Assembly: GCA_038523655.1 (NCBI GenBank)
Contig: JBCBJG010000150.1
Coordinates: 1-7,791, forward strand
Reading direction: 5' to 3'
DNA: 7,791 bases
Origin: CALHAX01 sp038523655
GTDB lineage: Bacteria; Pseudomonadota; Alphaproteobacteria; Rhizobiales; CALHAX01
The notes beneath the pieces are model-generated. The model saw only the letters and a list, made by a program, of their open reading frames with translations. It searched no databases and was not told where the DNA came from. A program made the position numbers and the translations under genes. Of this stretch, positions 1 to 6,937 are shown piece after piece (within the stretch, counting starts at the first letter, position 1; every line of letters begins with the position of its first letter).

Positions 1-657
1 ACCCGGAAGATCACCCGCGATGCGCGCAACGTCGCGGTCGCGCCTCAGGCTGAACCGTCCGTCCGGCCAACCGAGATTGCGCGCGCGCCACAGCTCCGCA
101 TCTCAAGCGTCCAGGATCTGGATCGCGGTCGCACCGTCTGGGCACCAATTGTCAGCGAGGAGAATTATCGCACGGGGCTTGCGTCGAAATCTTCTACAAG
201 TATCCGCAACTATCTGGTCGTCGATCTGGCCACCGGTGAGCGCCGCCGCATCCTCGAACGCGACACGGCGGTAATCTTGACCGCACAGGCCGTGCGCAGC
301 CGAACGGCTTCCCGCCGCAATGTACCGCTCGCGCTCGTCTTTTCCGTCGTCGAGCAGGACACGAACGGCGATGGGCGTCTGAGTGCGCGCGATGCGGCGA
401 CCGTTGTGATGGCGCAGCCGGACGGTGCCACGCCGCGCACGCTCGATGCCACGGGCGAACTTCTCGCCGTCAGGCGTGCACCGGATGGCGAGGTGGCCAT
501 TTTCCTCCGTTGTGCGAACGGCGATCTCGAGCTCATTCATGTGGAGACCGAAGGCTTTGCGATCCGCCAGCGCGACATCGTCTGGCGTGCAAAGCCGGCC
601 GGCTCCCGCGCTTTTCTGCAGACCCCACGGGATGGCGCACGCCAGGTGTTAAGGTAG
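1..657 (+). CDS. Hypothetical protein with EF-hand-like calcium loop, C-terminal part (5' end outside window)
   Basis: The first reading frame is open from base 1 to a TAG at 655-657 and has no plausible start codon before 409, so this is the last 218 residues of a longer protein. I do not recognise the family with certainty. At about residues 120-131 lies DTNGDGRLSARD, which fits the EF-hand/dockerin-type calcium loop: D at 1, N at 3, D at 5, G at 6, hydrophobic at 8. Position 12 is D instead of the usual E. The surrounding strand-rich pattern, with short segments ending in phrases such as PDGE and NGDLELIHV, resembles beta-propeller (TolB/WD40-like) proteins that carry such a loop; this is inference. 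The first 30 or so visible residues are polar and Pro/Ala/Arg-rich, like a linker. No membrane segment is visible in this part. The stop overlaps a small hairpin at 653-678, and a 306-base gap separates the gene from the nuclease operon, so it is probably a separate transcription unit. Confidence 0.75.
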   Translation, partial: TRKITRDARNVAVAPQAEPSVRPTEIARAPQLRISSVQDLDRGRTVWAPIVSEENYRTGLASKSSTSIRNYLVVDLATGERRRILERDTAVILTAQAVRSRTASRRNVPLALVFSVVEQDTNGDGRLSARDAATVVMAQPDGATPRTLDATGELLAVRRAPDGEVAIFLRCANGDLELIHVETEGFAIRQRDIVWRAKPAGSRAFLQTPRDGARQVLR

Positions 658-678
658 GCCCTCCCGGCAGGTCCTACC
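653..678 (+). terminator. Possible stem-loop at the end of the upstream gene
   Basis: GGTAGG (653-658) pairs with CCTACC (673-678). After one mismatch three more pairs follow, leaving a loop of about 6 nt. The stem overlaps the stop codon of the upstream gene. No T-tract follows, so it is not a classic intrinsic terminator; it could be a 3' stabilising hairpin or chance. Confidence 0.25.
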
Positions 679-963
679 CGCAGGTCCCAGGCATGTCTTA
701 GGCAGGTGCCATTTCAGGGTGCTGCGAAAGCTCCACATCCCGCGCAGTCCGACGCCACCACGTCCACGGATGGTGGAACCACGTTAGGTGCCGCTGGTCG
801 CGCGGCGAGGGACCGCGAAACTGTGTGCAACGCCGCAAAGGGCGGGCATGGGGCTTGCAGCACAGCCTCCCGACCGTTTTTCCTCGCCGACGAGCGGGAC
901 TCGACGCGCACATATGTTCGCGTTATGTTCTGCATCTTGCAACGGCACCGCTGACCACGATCA
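658..963. other. Non-coding intergenic stretch before the sbcD-like gene
   Basis: I find no credible gene here. Short open frames on both strands have unlikely composition and no recognisable domain. The stretch holds three copies of GCAGGT (667-672, 680-685, 702-707), a weak hairpin CCACCA/TGGTGG (755-760 with 771-776), and the candidate LexA site at 916-930. The region just before the ATG at 964 has no obvious Shine-Dalgarno sequence. A small RNA cannot be excluded, but nothing positively supports one. Confidence 0.6.
916..930 (+). promoter_or_regulatory. Candidate SOS box (LexA site, GTTC-N7-GTTC)
   Basis: GTTC at 916-919 and GTTC at 927-930 are separated by exactly seven bases. The match extends to a perfect 7-bp direct repeat, TATGTTC at 913-919 and 924-930, with an 11-bp period of about one helical turn. 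A GTTC-N7-GTTC direct repeat is the established LexA-binding pattern in Alphaproteobacteria. The site ends 33 bases before the ATG of the nuclease operon, where an operator overlapping the promoter would be expected. A possible promoter is CTCGAC (900-905) and TTATGT (923-928), 17 bp apart; the box would overlap its -10 element. That promoter is weak inference. Regulation by LexA is inferred from motif, spacing and the DNA-repair nature of the genes. Confidence 0.65.
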
Positions 964-2097
964 ATGGCTGTACGCTTCATCCACACGGCTGACTGGCAGA
1001 TCGGCAAGCCGTTCACCCAATTCCCCAAGGACTGGCAGGTCCGGCTAACCGACGCTCGACTGGATGCCATCGATCGCATGGCGCAGCTTGCGCGTGATAA
1101 CCGGGCAGCCTTCGTGCTGGTCGCGGGGGACCTTTTCGACAGCGATGGGCTCGGCGGTGTGACCTTGCAGGCCCCGTTCGCCCGAATGGCCGAGGCCGCG
1201 CCGGTGCACTGGCACGTTCTCCCCGGAAACCACGATCCAGCCCGCCCTGGTGGCATCTGGGACCGCGCCGCCCGCGCCGGCCTGCCGGGGAACGTCACCG
1301 TGCATACAACGCCAGTGCCGGTCGAGATCGGTCATGACGTGACGCTTCTTCCCGCGCCGCTCATCGCCCGGCGGGTCGCCAACGATCCGACCGTCTGGAT
1401 GGACGACGCAACCAGCACGCCCGGCAACATTCGGCTCGGTCTCGCGCATGGCGCGATCGGCCGCTACGGCAGCGACGACCATGCCTCGGTTCCGCTTGAT
1501 CCTGCCCGCGCAGAAAAGGCCAGCCTGGACTATCTCGCGCTCGGCGATGATCACGGGTTGAAAGAGATCAATGCGCGAACCTGGTATTCGGGTACGCCGG
1601 AACCGGATGGGTTCCGCGACAATGCACCGGGCCATGCGCTGCTTGTCGACATTCCCAGCAGAGGCGCCCCGGTCGGTGTGACGGCACACCGGGTCGCCCG
1701 TTTCGCCTGGGCCGAACTAGAAGCCGGTGTCGATGCAACCGGCGAGATCGTGGGGCTCGAGACGGCGCTCGACGGATTGCCGGCAACCCGGCGCAACTGC
1801 GTCGTCCGTCTCGCACTGAAAGGCGCGGTCGCGCTGGATGCCGCTGCGAATGTCGGGCGTGCGCTTGACCGGCTCGCCGCGCAGGGAAGTTTCGTCGACG
1901 CCGACCGCAGCGGGCTGCGCCGCACCCCGAGCCTCGACGATTTGTCAGACCTCACCGAAGGCAGCGAGCTGCACAAGGTCGGGCTTCGCCTCATGCGCCG
2001 CGTCGATCGGTCTTCTGCATCGCCTGAAGATCAGGCCGCCGCGCTCGACGCGCTGACCGAGCTGCTGGCCCGCCACGAGGAGCACGCCGAGCCATGA
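964..2097 (+). CDS. SbcD/Mre11-like DNA repair exonuclease (metallophosphoesterase subunit)
   Basis: This 377-residue cytoplasmic protein is the nuclease subunit of an SbcCD/Mre11-Rad50-type complex, which processes DNA ends and hairpins using two bound metal ions. The calcineurin-like phosphoesterase motifs appear in order: HTADWQIG at 7-14 (metal Asp10), AGDLFD at 54-59 (Asp56), GNHD at 88-91 (Asn89 and the catalytic-type His90), AHG at 161-163 (His162) and LGDDHG at 193-198 (His197). WYSGTPEPD at 207-215 is also typical of the group. Compared with Mre11, two histidine ligands are replaced: Gln12 in motif I and Asp195 in the last motif. This may be a subfamily trait. Residues 240-377 would form the capping and partner-binding part. 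Length is close to E. coli SbcD (about 400) and B. subtilis YhaO. The ATG at 964 is the only sensible start: an in-frame stop lies at 952 and the conserved motif begins at residue 5. The stop overlaps the start of the ATPase gene by four bases, so the two are translationally coupled. I give no symbol because it lies between SbcD and YhaO. Confidence 0.9.
   Translation: MAVRFIHTADWQIGKPFTQFPKDWQVRLTDARLDAIDRMAQLARDNRAAFVLVAGDLFDSDGLGGVTLQAPFARMAEAAPVHWHVLPGNHDPARPGGIWDRAARAGLPGNVTVHTTPVPVEIGHDVTLLPAPLIARRVANDPTVWMDDATSTPGNIRLGLAHGAIGRYGSDDHASVPLDPARAEKASLDYLALGDDHGLKEINARTWYSGTPEPDGFRDNAPGHALLVDIPSRGAPVGVTAHRVARFAWAELEAGVDATGEIVGLETALDGLPATRRNCVVRLALKGAVALDAAANVGRALDRLAAQGSFVDADRSGLRRTPSLDDLSDLTEGSELHKVGLRLMRRVDRSSASPEDQAAALDALTELLARHEEHAEP
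2077..2082 (+). promoter_or_regulatory. Shine-Dalgarno sequence for the SbcC-like gene
   Basis: GAGGAG lies 11 bases before the ATG at 2094, inside the end of the upstream coding region. Together with the ATGA overlap (2094-2097) it supports this start and coupled translation. Confidence 0.6.
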
Positions 2098-4751
2098 GAT
2101 TGCGTGCCATTCGCGTACAGGAGTTTCGCAGGTTCACCGGGCCGGTCTGCATCGAGGGGCTGAGCGGCGGCCTCGACGTGCTCGCAGCGCCGAACGAGGA
2201 CGGAAAATCCACGCTGTTCGAAGCCGTGCGCACGGTCATTTCAGAGAAATACTCCGCCGGCGCCGGCACCAAGAAGATGAAGGCAATCCAGCCCTATTCC
2301 GGCGGCGCACCGCTGGTCGAGATCGACTTCGACCTCGCCGGTCGGGGATATCGCCTGCGCAAACAGTTCGTGCGCAAACCCGATGCGGTGCTGGCCGATC
2401 GCGATACCGGTGAGGAGCTGGCCCGCAAGGACGACGTGGAGCACTGGCTCGAGGACTACCTGAAGTCGCAGCTCCCTTTCGGTCTGTTCTGGGTCGCCCA
2501 AAACGCCGCCACACAACCCGTGACGCTCGAGGCCGCCGCACAAAGCAACGCGTCGGCTCTGCGCGGCGCCGTGGAAGCCGAGGTCGGCGCGATCACCGGC
2601 GGTGCGGTGCGCGACAAGGTCCGCCACTCGCTCGCGGATGATCTGGCCGCGCTGGTCTCCTCCCGCGGGCCCCGCAAAGGCGGCGCGTATGCCGACGCTG
2701 TCGCCGCCCGCGATGCCGCGCGCGCAGCCCTCGAATCGGCCAAGCAGGCGCGCCGCGAGGTTGATGAGCGGATGTCCGCACTCGCCAAATTGCGCGCGGA
2801 GCAATCAGCCACCCGACAGGACGCTGATACTGCCAATCTCGCTGAGGTCGCACGCACGGCAGAGACGGCACTGCGAACGGCAGAAGATGCCGCCAACCGC
2901 CTGCGTGAAGCGCGCGCCGAGGAAGAAGCCGCCTGTCACCAGATCGCGGCCGCCCGTCAGGCACTCGCCTTCTTCGAGCAGCAGGCGCAGGAACACGACA
3001 CGCTGGTCGAGGTGCAGGCTGTGGCAACCACCGCGCTGGCGCAGGCGCGCGAGGCGCAGGACGCAGCGGAACAAACGCACCGTGCGGCGCAGGCCCGCCG
3101 GGCTACGATTATCGAGCGGCTCGACGCGCTGCGCGCGGAAGATGCCCGCGCCGTCCAACTCGGCGAGCGAGACGCGCTGGAGCAGCGGCGCAGCCGCGAG
3201 GCAGCCCGGCGTGACGAGGCTATTGCGGCGCGCGATCGCGCAGCTGAGACCCGTGCATTCCTCGCGGACGAACCCGTCACCGAGGAAACCCTGCAGCGCC
3301 TCAAGACGCTCGCCGGTGAAATTGCGGAGCTGTCGCTGCTGATCGAGCAGCAGACCCCGAAGATCACGATGCACTACGACGAGGGACAGGAGGGGCGCGT
3401 CCACGCCGGCAAGCAGACACTTGCGCACGGTCTCGCCCGGCCTGTCACGGAACGTGTGGAGCTGATGATCGACGGCATCGGCCGCCTTGTCGTCGACCCG
3501 GGCGCGCCGCGCGACCGGGACGACGAGGCCGACGATTTGCGCGCGCAACGTGCCCAACGTGATGCGCTGATGCAGGATCTCGGCGTGACCTCCCTGAAGG
3601 AGGCGCAGAGCCGTCGTGACGATCGGATCCGACGCGAGCAGATGTTGCTGAGCGACGAGGAGCGGTTCGCGACGCTTGCGCCGTCCGGCATCGATGCGCT
3701 GGATGAAAGCCTCGCACGCGTCGACCGAGATCTGGCAGCGATCCCAGCGCGTGATGAGCACGAGCAGGTGCGTGAGCGCGCCACGATCGCCGCGGACATC
3801 GAGACATGTCGTGCTGACCAGACGGCCGCCGACGATGTTCTGCAGCAATCAGCCAAGGCGCTCGAGGAAGCGCGCATCGCCGCGACCGCCCGGCGCCGCG
3901 AGGTCGACGATCGTGCTGCGCAGATCTCCGGGCTATTTGCCCAACTCGCCGGCGCGGGTGGCAGCGCCACGCCCGGCCGCGCCGCAAACTTCGCCGAACT
4001 CTCGGCCAACGTTGCGCGCGCCGCGACCCGCGAGAACGAGGCGGTCCGTCAGGTCGCTGCGTGGGGCGAGACGGCGGTCGGCGCGGAGGCACTTGCGGAC
4101 CTGCGCGACCGTCACGCCCGAGCGCTGCAGGAGGCCAACGCCAGCGCGGCCGCCCTCCGGGTAATCGACGAGAAGGTGCGTGTTGCTGAAGCCGTGCTGC
4201 GCGAGCGCAGCGAGGACGGGGTCGATGAGCGCGTTGCCGAGTGTGCGCGTGATCTCGAGATCGCCGAGCGAGACGTGTCCTACCATGAGCGTCGCGTCGC
4301 CGGGCTCCGGCTACTCGCCGAGACGATGGACGATGTCGCGGAAGAAACCCGCGCCGCCTATACCAAACCGGTCGTCGAGCGAATGTCACCGTACGTTTCG
4401 ACCCTCTTCCCTGGTGCACGCATCGAGTTCGCAGAAGACTTCAAGGCGCAAGGGTTTCTGCGCAACGGCACACCGGAGATGTTTTCCGATGTCTCGATGG
4501 GCACACAGGAACAGCTCGGCGTGCTGATCCGGCTCGGCTTTGCCCGCCTGTTCGCGGAACGCGGACAGCCACTGCCACTGATCCTCGATGATGCGCTGGT
4601 CTATTCCGACGATATGCGGATCGAGCGGATGTTCGATGCGCTGCGCATGGCCGCGCGGGCGCATCAGGTCATTGTGCTGACCTGCCGGATGAAAACCTTC
4701 GGGCAGCTTGGTGGTGAACGCCTCGCGATCGAACCTGCCGCATTCGCCTGA
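2094..4751 (+). CDS. SbcC/Rad50/YhaN-like SMC-type ATPase, partner of the exonuclease
   Basis: This 885-residue protein has the head/coiled-coil/head plan of SbcC, Rad50 and YhaN. ATP-driven closing of the heads controls the partner nuclease. The N-terminal head (1 to about 190) has the P-loop APNEDGKST at 32-40; the usual first glycine is Ala32. The likely Q-loop is Gln136 in WVAQ. Two long Ala/Arg/Glu/Gln-rich coiled-coil arms run at about 195-420 and 475-755. Between them, residues 421-470 look beta-rich, with alternating hydrophobics (RVELMIDGIGRLVVDPG), and contain no cysteine. The protein therefore lacks the CxxC zinc hook of classical SbcC/Rad50. The C-terminal head has the signature SDVSMGTQEQLGVL at 798-811 and Walker B LPLILDDALVYSDD at 827-840, where the second acidic residue is Asp833 instead of Glu. 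A final strand, QVIVLTCR, spans 858-865. At 885 residues it is shorter than E. coli SbcC (1048) and nearer YhaN. The start overlaps the nuclease stop (ATGA). A long open frame antisense at 2805-3848 is a composition shadow. Confidence 0.9.
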   Translation: MRLRAIRVQEFRRFTGPVCIEGLSGGLDVLAAPNEDGKSTLFEAVRTVISEKYSAGAGTKKMKAIQPYSGGAPLVEIDFDLAGRGYRLRKQFVRKPDAVLADRDTGEELARKDDVEHWLEDYLKSQLPFGLFWVAQNAATQPVTLEAAAQSNASALRGAVEAEVGAITGGAVRDKVRHSLADDLAALVSSRGPRKGGAYADAVAARDAARAALESAKQARREVDERMSALAKLRAEQSATRQDADTANLAEVARTAETALRTAEDAANRLREARAEEEAACHQIAAARQALAFFEQQAQEHDTLVEVQAVATTALAQAREAQDAAEQTHRAAQARRATIIERLDALRAEDARAVQLGERDALEQRRSREAARRDEAIAARDRAAETRAFLADEPVTEETLQRLKTLAGEIAELSLLIEQQTPKITMHYDEGQEGRVHAGKQTLAHGLARPVTERVELMIDGIGRLVVDPGAPRDRDDEADDLRAQRAQRDALMQDLGVTSLKEAQSRRDDRIRREQMLLSDEERFATLAPSGIDALDESLARVDRDLAAIPARDEHEQVRERATIAADIETCRADQTAADDVLQQSAKALEEARIAATARRREVDDRAAQISGLFAQLAGAGGSATPGRAANFAELSANVARAATRENEAVRQVAAWGETAVGAEALADLRDRHARALQEANASAAALRVIDEKVRVAEAVLRERSEDGVDERVAECARDLEIAERDVSYHERRVAGLRLLAETMDDVAEETRAAYTKPVVERMSPYVSTLFPGARIEFAEDFKAQGFLRNGTPEMFSDVSMGTQEQLGVLIRLGFARLFAERGQPLPLILDDALVYSDDMRIERMFDALRMAARAHQVIVLTCRMKTFGQLGGERLAIEPAAFA

Positions 4752-4925
4752 CGCGCAAATCGCACGCAAGGGGCATCCGGCCTTGCCGCCCGTGCCCGCA
4801 GAGCCGGGAAACCGCGCACGCGCAGCGCTTAGGCCAAATTATGCGCACCGAACGCGGATACCGCGCGCAACGAGTACAGTGCACTTGCGGTGCTGGCAGA
4901 CAAACCGCCGCGCTCCGCCGGCGAG
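4752..4925. other. Convergent intergenic region with weak hairpins
   Basis: This gap lies between the stops of two converging genes, where a two-way terminator would be expected. Two short inverted repeats are visible: GCAAGG/CCTTGC (4766-4771 with 4781-4786, loop 9) and CGCGG/CCGCG (4853-4857 with 4861-4865, loop 3). Neither is followed by a T-run on either strand. Termination may be Rho-dependent. I see no gene here. Confidence 0.4.
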
Positions 4926-5564
4926 CTACATGAGGCTCGTCACCACCCCGGATCGCTCATCGACGAGTTGCGCGCCACTGCGCCAATAATCCCGCCCGCG
5001 CATCTGCTCGCGTACATTGCTCAGCCACGCCTCGCGCACCCCCGCCTGCGGAAAATAACGCTGCAGAAACCGCTGGGTCATTGCCTCGGTCTCGCGCGGG
5101 TCCGTCGCCACGGCCTCATCCGTCACGATGTCGAACGCGCGCGGCTCATGAAACATCCACCGGCTCGACGGCGCTGCAAGCCGCGTCTCACCCTGGAGGA
5201 AAATTGGCACGCACATCGAGGCACAAGTCCGCCGGGCCTCGACGACCGTGTCGAGCTGATGCGTCTGCGCGATGCGCCGCAACAACCGGACTACCCGGTC
5301 GCCTTCACCAAGCAGCCCACCGGGCGAATGCAAAGAGAGGATAAATCGCCGCTTGTTGCCTCGGAAATCGCGGTAAGCCTTGCGGATCATACCTTCCATG
5401 GGCGGGGCAACCTCGCCCCGCCATTCGAGCAGGACAGTATCCGCAGGCACGCCTTCTTCGCTCACGGTGAGCGTGCCGGCGCGTTGCAGCAGCCCGTCCT
5501 CGAACGCGATGAAGAGCGCGACCACCGCGACGAGCATCACGATCCAGAGCGCCCGGTTCGCCAC
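4926..5564 (-). CDS. Membrane-anchored ClpP-like (COG3904-type) serine protease homologue
   Basis: This gene encodes 212 residues from a GTG at 5564-5562 to a TAG at 4928-4926. An N-terminal hydrophobic helix at about residues 4-20 (LWIVMLVAVVALFIAF) acts as a signal anchor, so the remainder should lie in the periplasm. The soluble part shows the ClpP/crotonase-fold pattern: SLHSPGG at 77-83, the oxyanion-type loop after a beta strand, then CASMC at 114-118 with the likely nucleophile Ser116, then MFHEP at 137-141 with the likely catalytic His139. The third catalytic residue is not obvious. Two cysteines, 114 and 118, flank the serine. This matches the poorly characterised 'predicted periplasmic protein' family COG3904; peptidase activity is inferred. 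The frame stays open upstream to 5675, but a longer start would run into the cyclase gene and add a low-quality, Cys/Arg-rich stretch. The GTG two bases after the cyclase stop gives a clean membrane anchor. It has no clear Shine-Dalgarno sequence, which suggests coupling to cyclase translation. An ATG at 5537 is a less likely start because it cuts the anchor. Confidence 0.75.
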   Translation of the reverse strand: MANRALWIVMLVAVVALFIAFEDGLLQRAGTLTVSEEGVPADTVLLEWRGEVAPPMEGMIRKAYRDFRGNKRRFILSLHSPGGLLGEGDRVVRLLRRIAQTHQLDTVVEARRTCASMCVPIFLQGETRLAAPSSRWMFHEPRAFDIVTDEAVATDPRETEAMTQRFLQRYFPQAGVREAWLSNVREQMRGRDYWRSGAQLVDERSGVVTSLM

Positions 5565-5566
5565 GA

Positions 5567-6931
5567 CTAACGCACCGCAGCCAGTTTGGGCGCACGATCG
5601 GCGTGCGGTGCATAAACCTCCATCTCGCGCCCGATACCCCGAAGTGGGTAAGCCCCGAGCTTCGTCGCATCCCACCGGGCAGCGTCGGCGAACGCCTCAC
5701 TCATAAGGATCGGCATGCCGAGTTTCTTGGTAAGTGTCTCGAGGCGGGCAACCTCGTTGATCGCACCGCCGAATACCGAGAACGTCAGCCGCTCCGCCAC
5801 GCCGACGTTGCCGTACATCACTTCGCCAAGATGGAGCGCAGTGCCGTAGTCGATGATTGGCCGCTTGTCCGCCGCGCGCTCGGCATTCACCTCGTCGAGC
5901 CGAAGGCGGGCCGCCGCCGCCGCACGGTAGGCCTTTCGGCAGGCTGAACGTGCACTGCGCGCCGTCCCATCGGTCGGGAAAATGGCAAGTAGCCCGTCCC
6001 CGATGAAACTCAGGATGTCACCACCCTCCGCATGCACAGCGCCACCCGTGACATCGAAGTAGCTGTTCAACGTCTCGATGAATTCCTGTCGGGGAAGCTG
6101 GTCGGCGAGCGTGCTCGATCTGCGCATGTCCGAATACCAGATCGCGGCGCGAAGCTGTTGCCCATCGCCCCGCTTGATCTGGCCGTCCAAAACGTGTGCG
6201 CTCGCGTCCCGACCGAGGTACGTCTCCGTCACATTCCGCATCAGCCGCTGTTTGACCGCGAGCTTGCAGGCGACGGCCAGTTGCTCCTCGATCTGCAGCA
6301 ATGCGGAGATCTCGGCATCGTTGAAACCGCTCGGGTCATCCGTCGCCCACGAGCCAGTCATCCCGAACCCTTCAGGGTGGGTTGTTTTCGACTTCTCCCC
6401 GAACCCGACGATGAACGCGAGGTAGTCGGTAAAGCCGTCTGCCGCGAGCTCGTCGAGGATCGGAAACTGGTTCGCCCCGGCGACCGGGCTGATCGGCGCG
6501 CGCAGATGGTCCAGGTAGTTCTCCAGCAGATGGTAGAACGGACTGTTGGTGAAGGCGTCGGACACCACGCCGCCAGGCAAGTGCGGATAGCCCTGAACGG
6601 TCGTACCTTCCCCGCGCTGCCAGGTAACACCGATCGCGCGATGCAGCGGATGTAACACGGTGAACGCGAAATGCCCGCGTGCGATCGGGATGCCGGCCGC
6701 ACGCAGACGGGCACAGCATCCCACGATCACGTTCTCGATATCGGTGCCTTCCAGCGCCTGGCGCATCAGCCAAGCGCCGACATTGGCGATCATAGCCCCC
6801 GCTGGCGCAGCTTTGCGCCGACCTGGATCATTCTGAAGCGGCCCAGCGACCGGGGCATCGTCGCGCCTGGAAATCGGTGTCGGCTCCGGCTCGGCGATCG
6901 GTTCGCGCGGTGCAGGCTCGGCGGAATGCAC
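5567..6931 (-). CDS. Class III adenylate/guanylate cyclase
   Basis: This gene encodes about 454 residues from a GTG at 6931, numbered so here. The protein makes a cyclic nucleotide (cAMP or cGMP) from the triphosphate. No membrane helix is visible, so it is probably cytosolic. Residues 46-235 match the N-terminal region found before the catalytic domain in many alphaproteobacterial cyclases: a TVLHPLHRAIGVTW segment (91-104), an FTDYLAFIVGF segment (167-177) and ATDDPSGFNDAEI (196-208). LDGQIKRGDG (248-257) leads into the catalytic domain. There, metal Asp268 lies in WYSDM, metal Asp312 in FIGDG, and the transition-state pair Asn392/Arg396 in AINEVARLE. The purine-selecting Lys four residues before Asp312 is Ser308, and the partner position is Ser385, so substrate preference is uncertain. 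The start is unsettled: a TTG at 6994 would lie five bases from pccA, the GTG at 6931 has AGGGA nine bases upstream, and an ATG at 6793 begins just before the conserved region. Residues before about 46 are Pro/Glu/Ala-rich linker. It probably forms an operon with the ClpP-like gene downstream. Confidence 0.85.
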   Translation of the reverse strand: MHSAEPAPREPIAEPEPTPISRRDDAPVAGPLQNDPGRRKAAPAGAMIANVGAWLMRQALEGTDIENVIVGCCARLRAAGIPIARGHFAFTVLHPLHRAIGVTWQRGEGTTVQGYPHLPGGVVSDAFTNSPFYHLLENYLDHLRAPISPVAGANQFPILDELAADGFTDYLAFIVGFGEKSKTTHPEGFGMTGSWATDDPSGFNDAEISALLQIEEQLAVACKLAVKQRLMRNVTETYLGRDASAHVLDGQIKRGDGQQLRAAIWYSDMRRSSTLADQLPRQEFIETLNSYFDVTGGAVHAEGGDILSFIGDGLLAIFPTDGTARSARSACRKAYRAAAAARLRLDEVNAERAADKRPIIDYGTALHLGEVMYGNVGVAERLTFSVFGGAINEVARLETLTKKLGMPILMSEAFADAARWDATKLGAYPLRGIGREMEVYAPHADRAPKLAAVR

Positions 6932-6937
6932 TCCGGA

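Noticed and set aside
714..1298. Minus-strand open frame of 194 codons spanning the intergenic region
   Set aside because: It is Arg/Ser/Pro-rich with no recognisable motif, and it overlaps the candidate SOS box and the start of the real phosphoesterase gene.
1600..1614. GAAC-N7-GTTC inverted repeat
   Set aside because: It lies inside the phosphoesterase coding region over the conserved PEPD motif. The spacing fits neither the direct-repeat alphaproteobacterial box nor the Gram-positive GAAC-N4-GTTC type.
1045..1689. Minus-strand open frame of 214 codons
   Set aside because: It is antisense to the conserved motifs of the phosphoesterase; a composition shadow.
2805..3848. Long open frame (347 codons) on the minus strand
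   Set aside because: It lies antisense to the coiled-coil part of the SbcC-like gene, where GC-rich codons remove stops from the other strand. It has no domain or composition of a real protein.
4890..5570. Plus-strand open frame of 226 codons
   Set aside because: It is antisense to the ClpP-like gene, which has a membrane anchor and conserved SPGG, Ser and His motifs; the plus frame has none.
5565..5675. N-terminal extension of the ClpP-like protein to ATG 5675
   Set aside because: It would overlap the cyclase C-terminus by over 100 bases and put a Cys/Arg-rich stretch before the signal anchor. GTG 5564 fits better.
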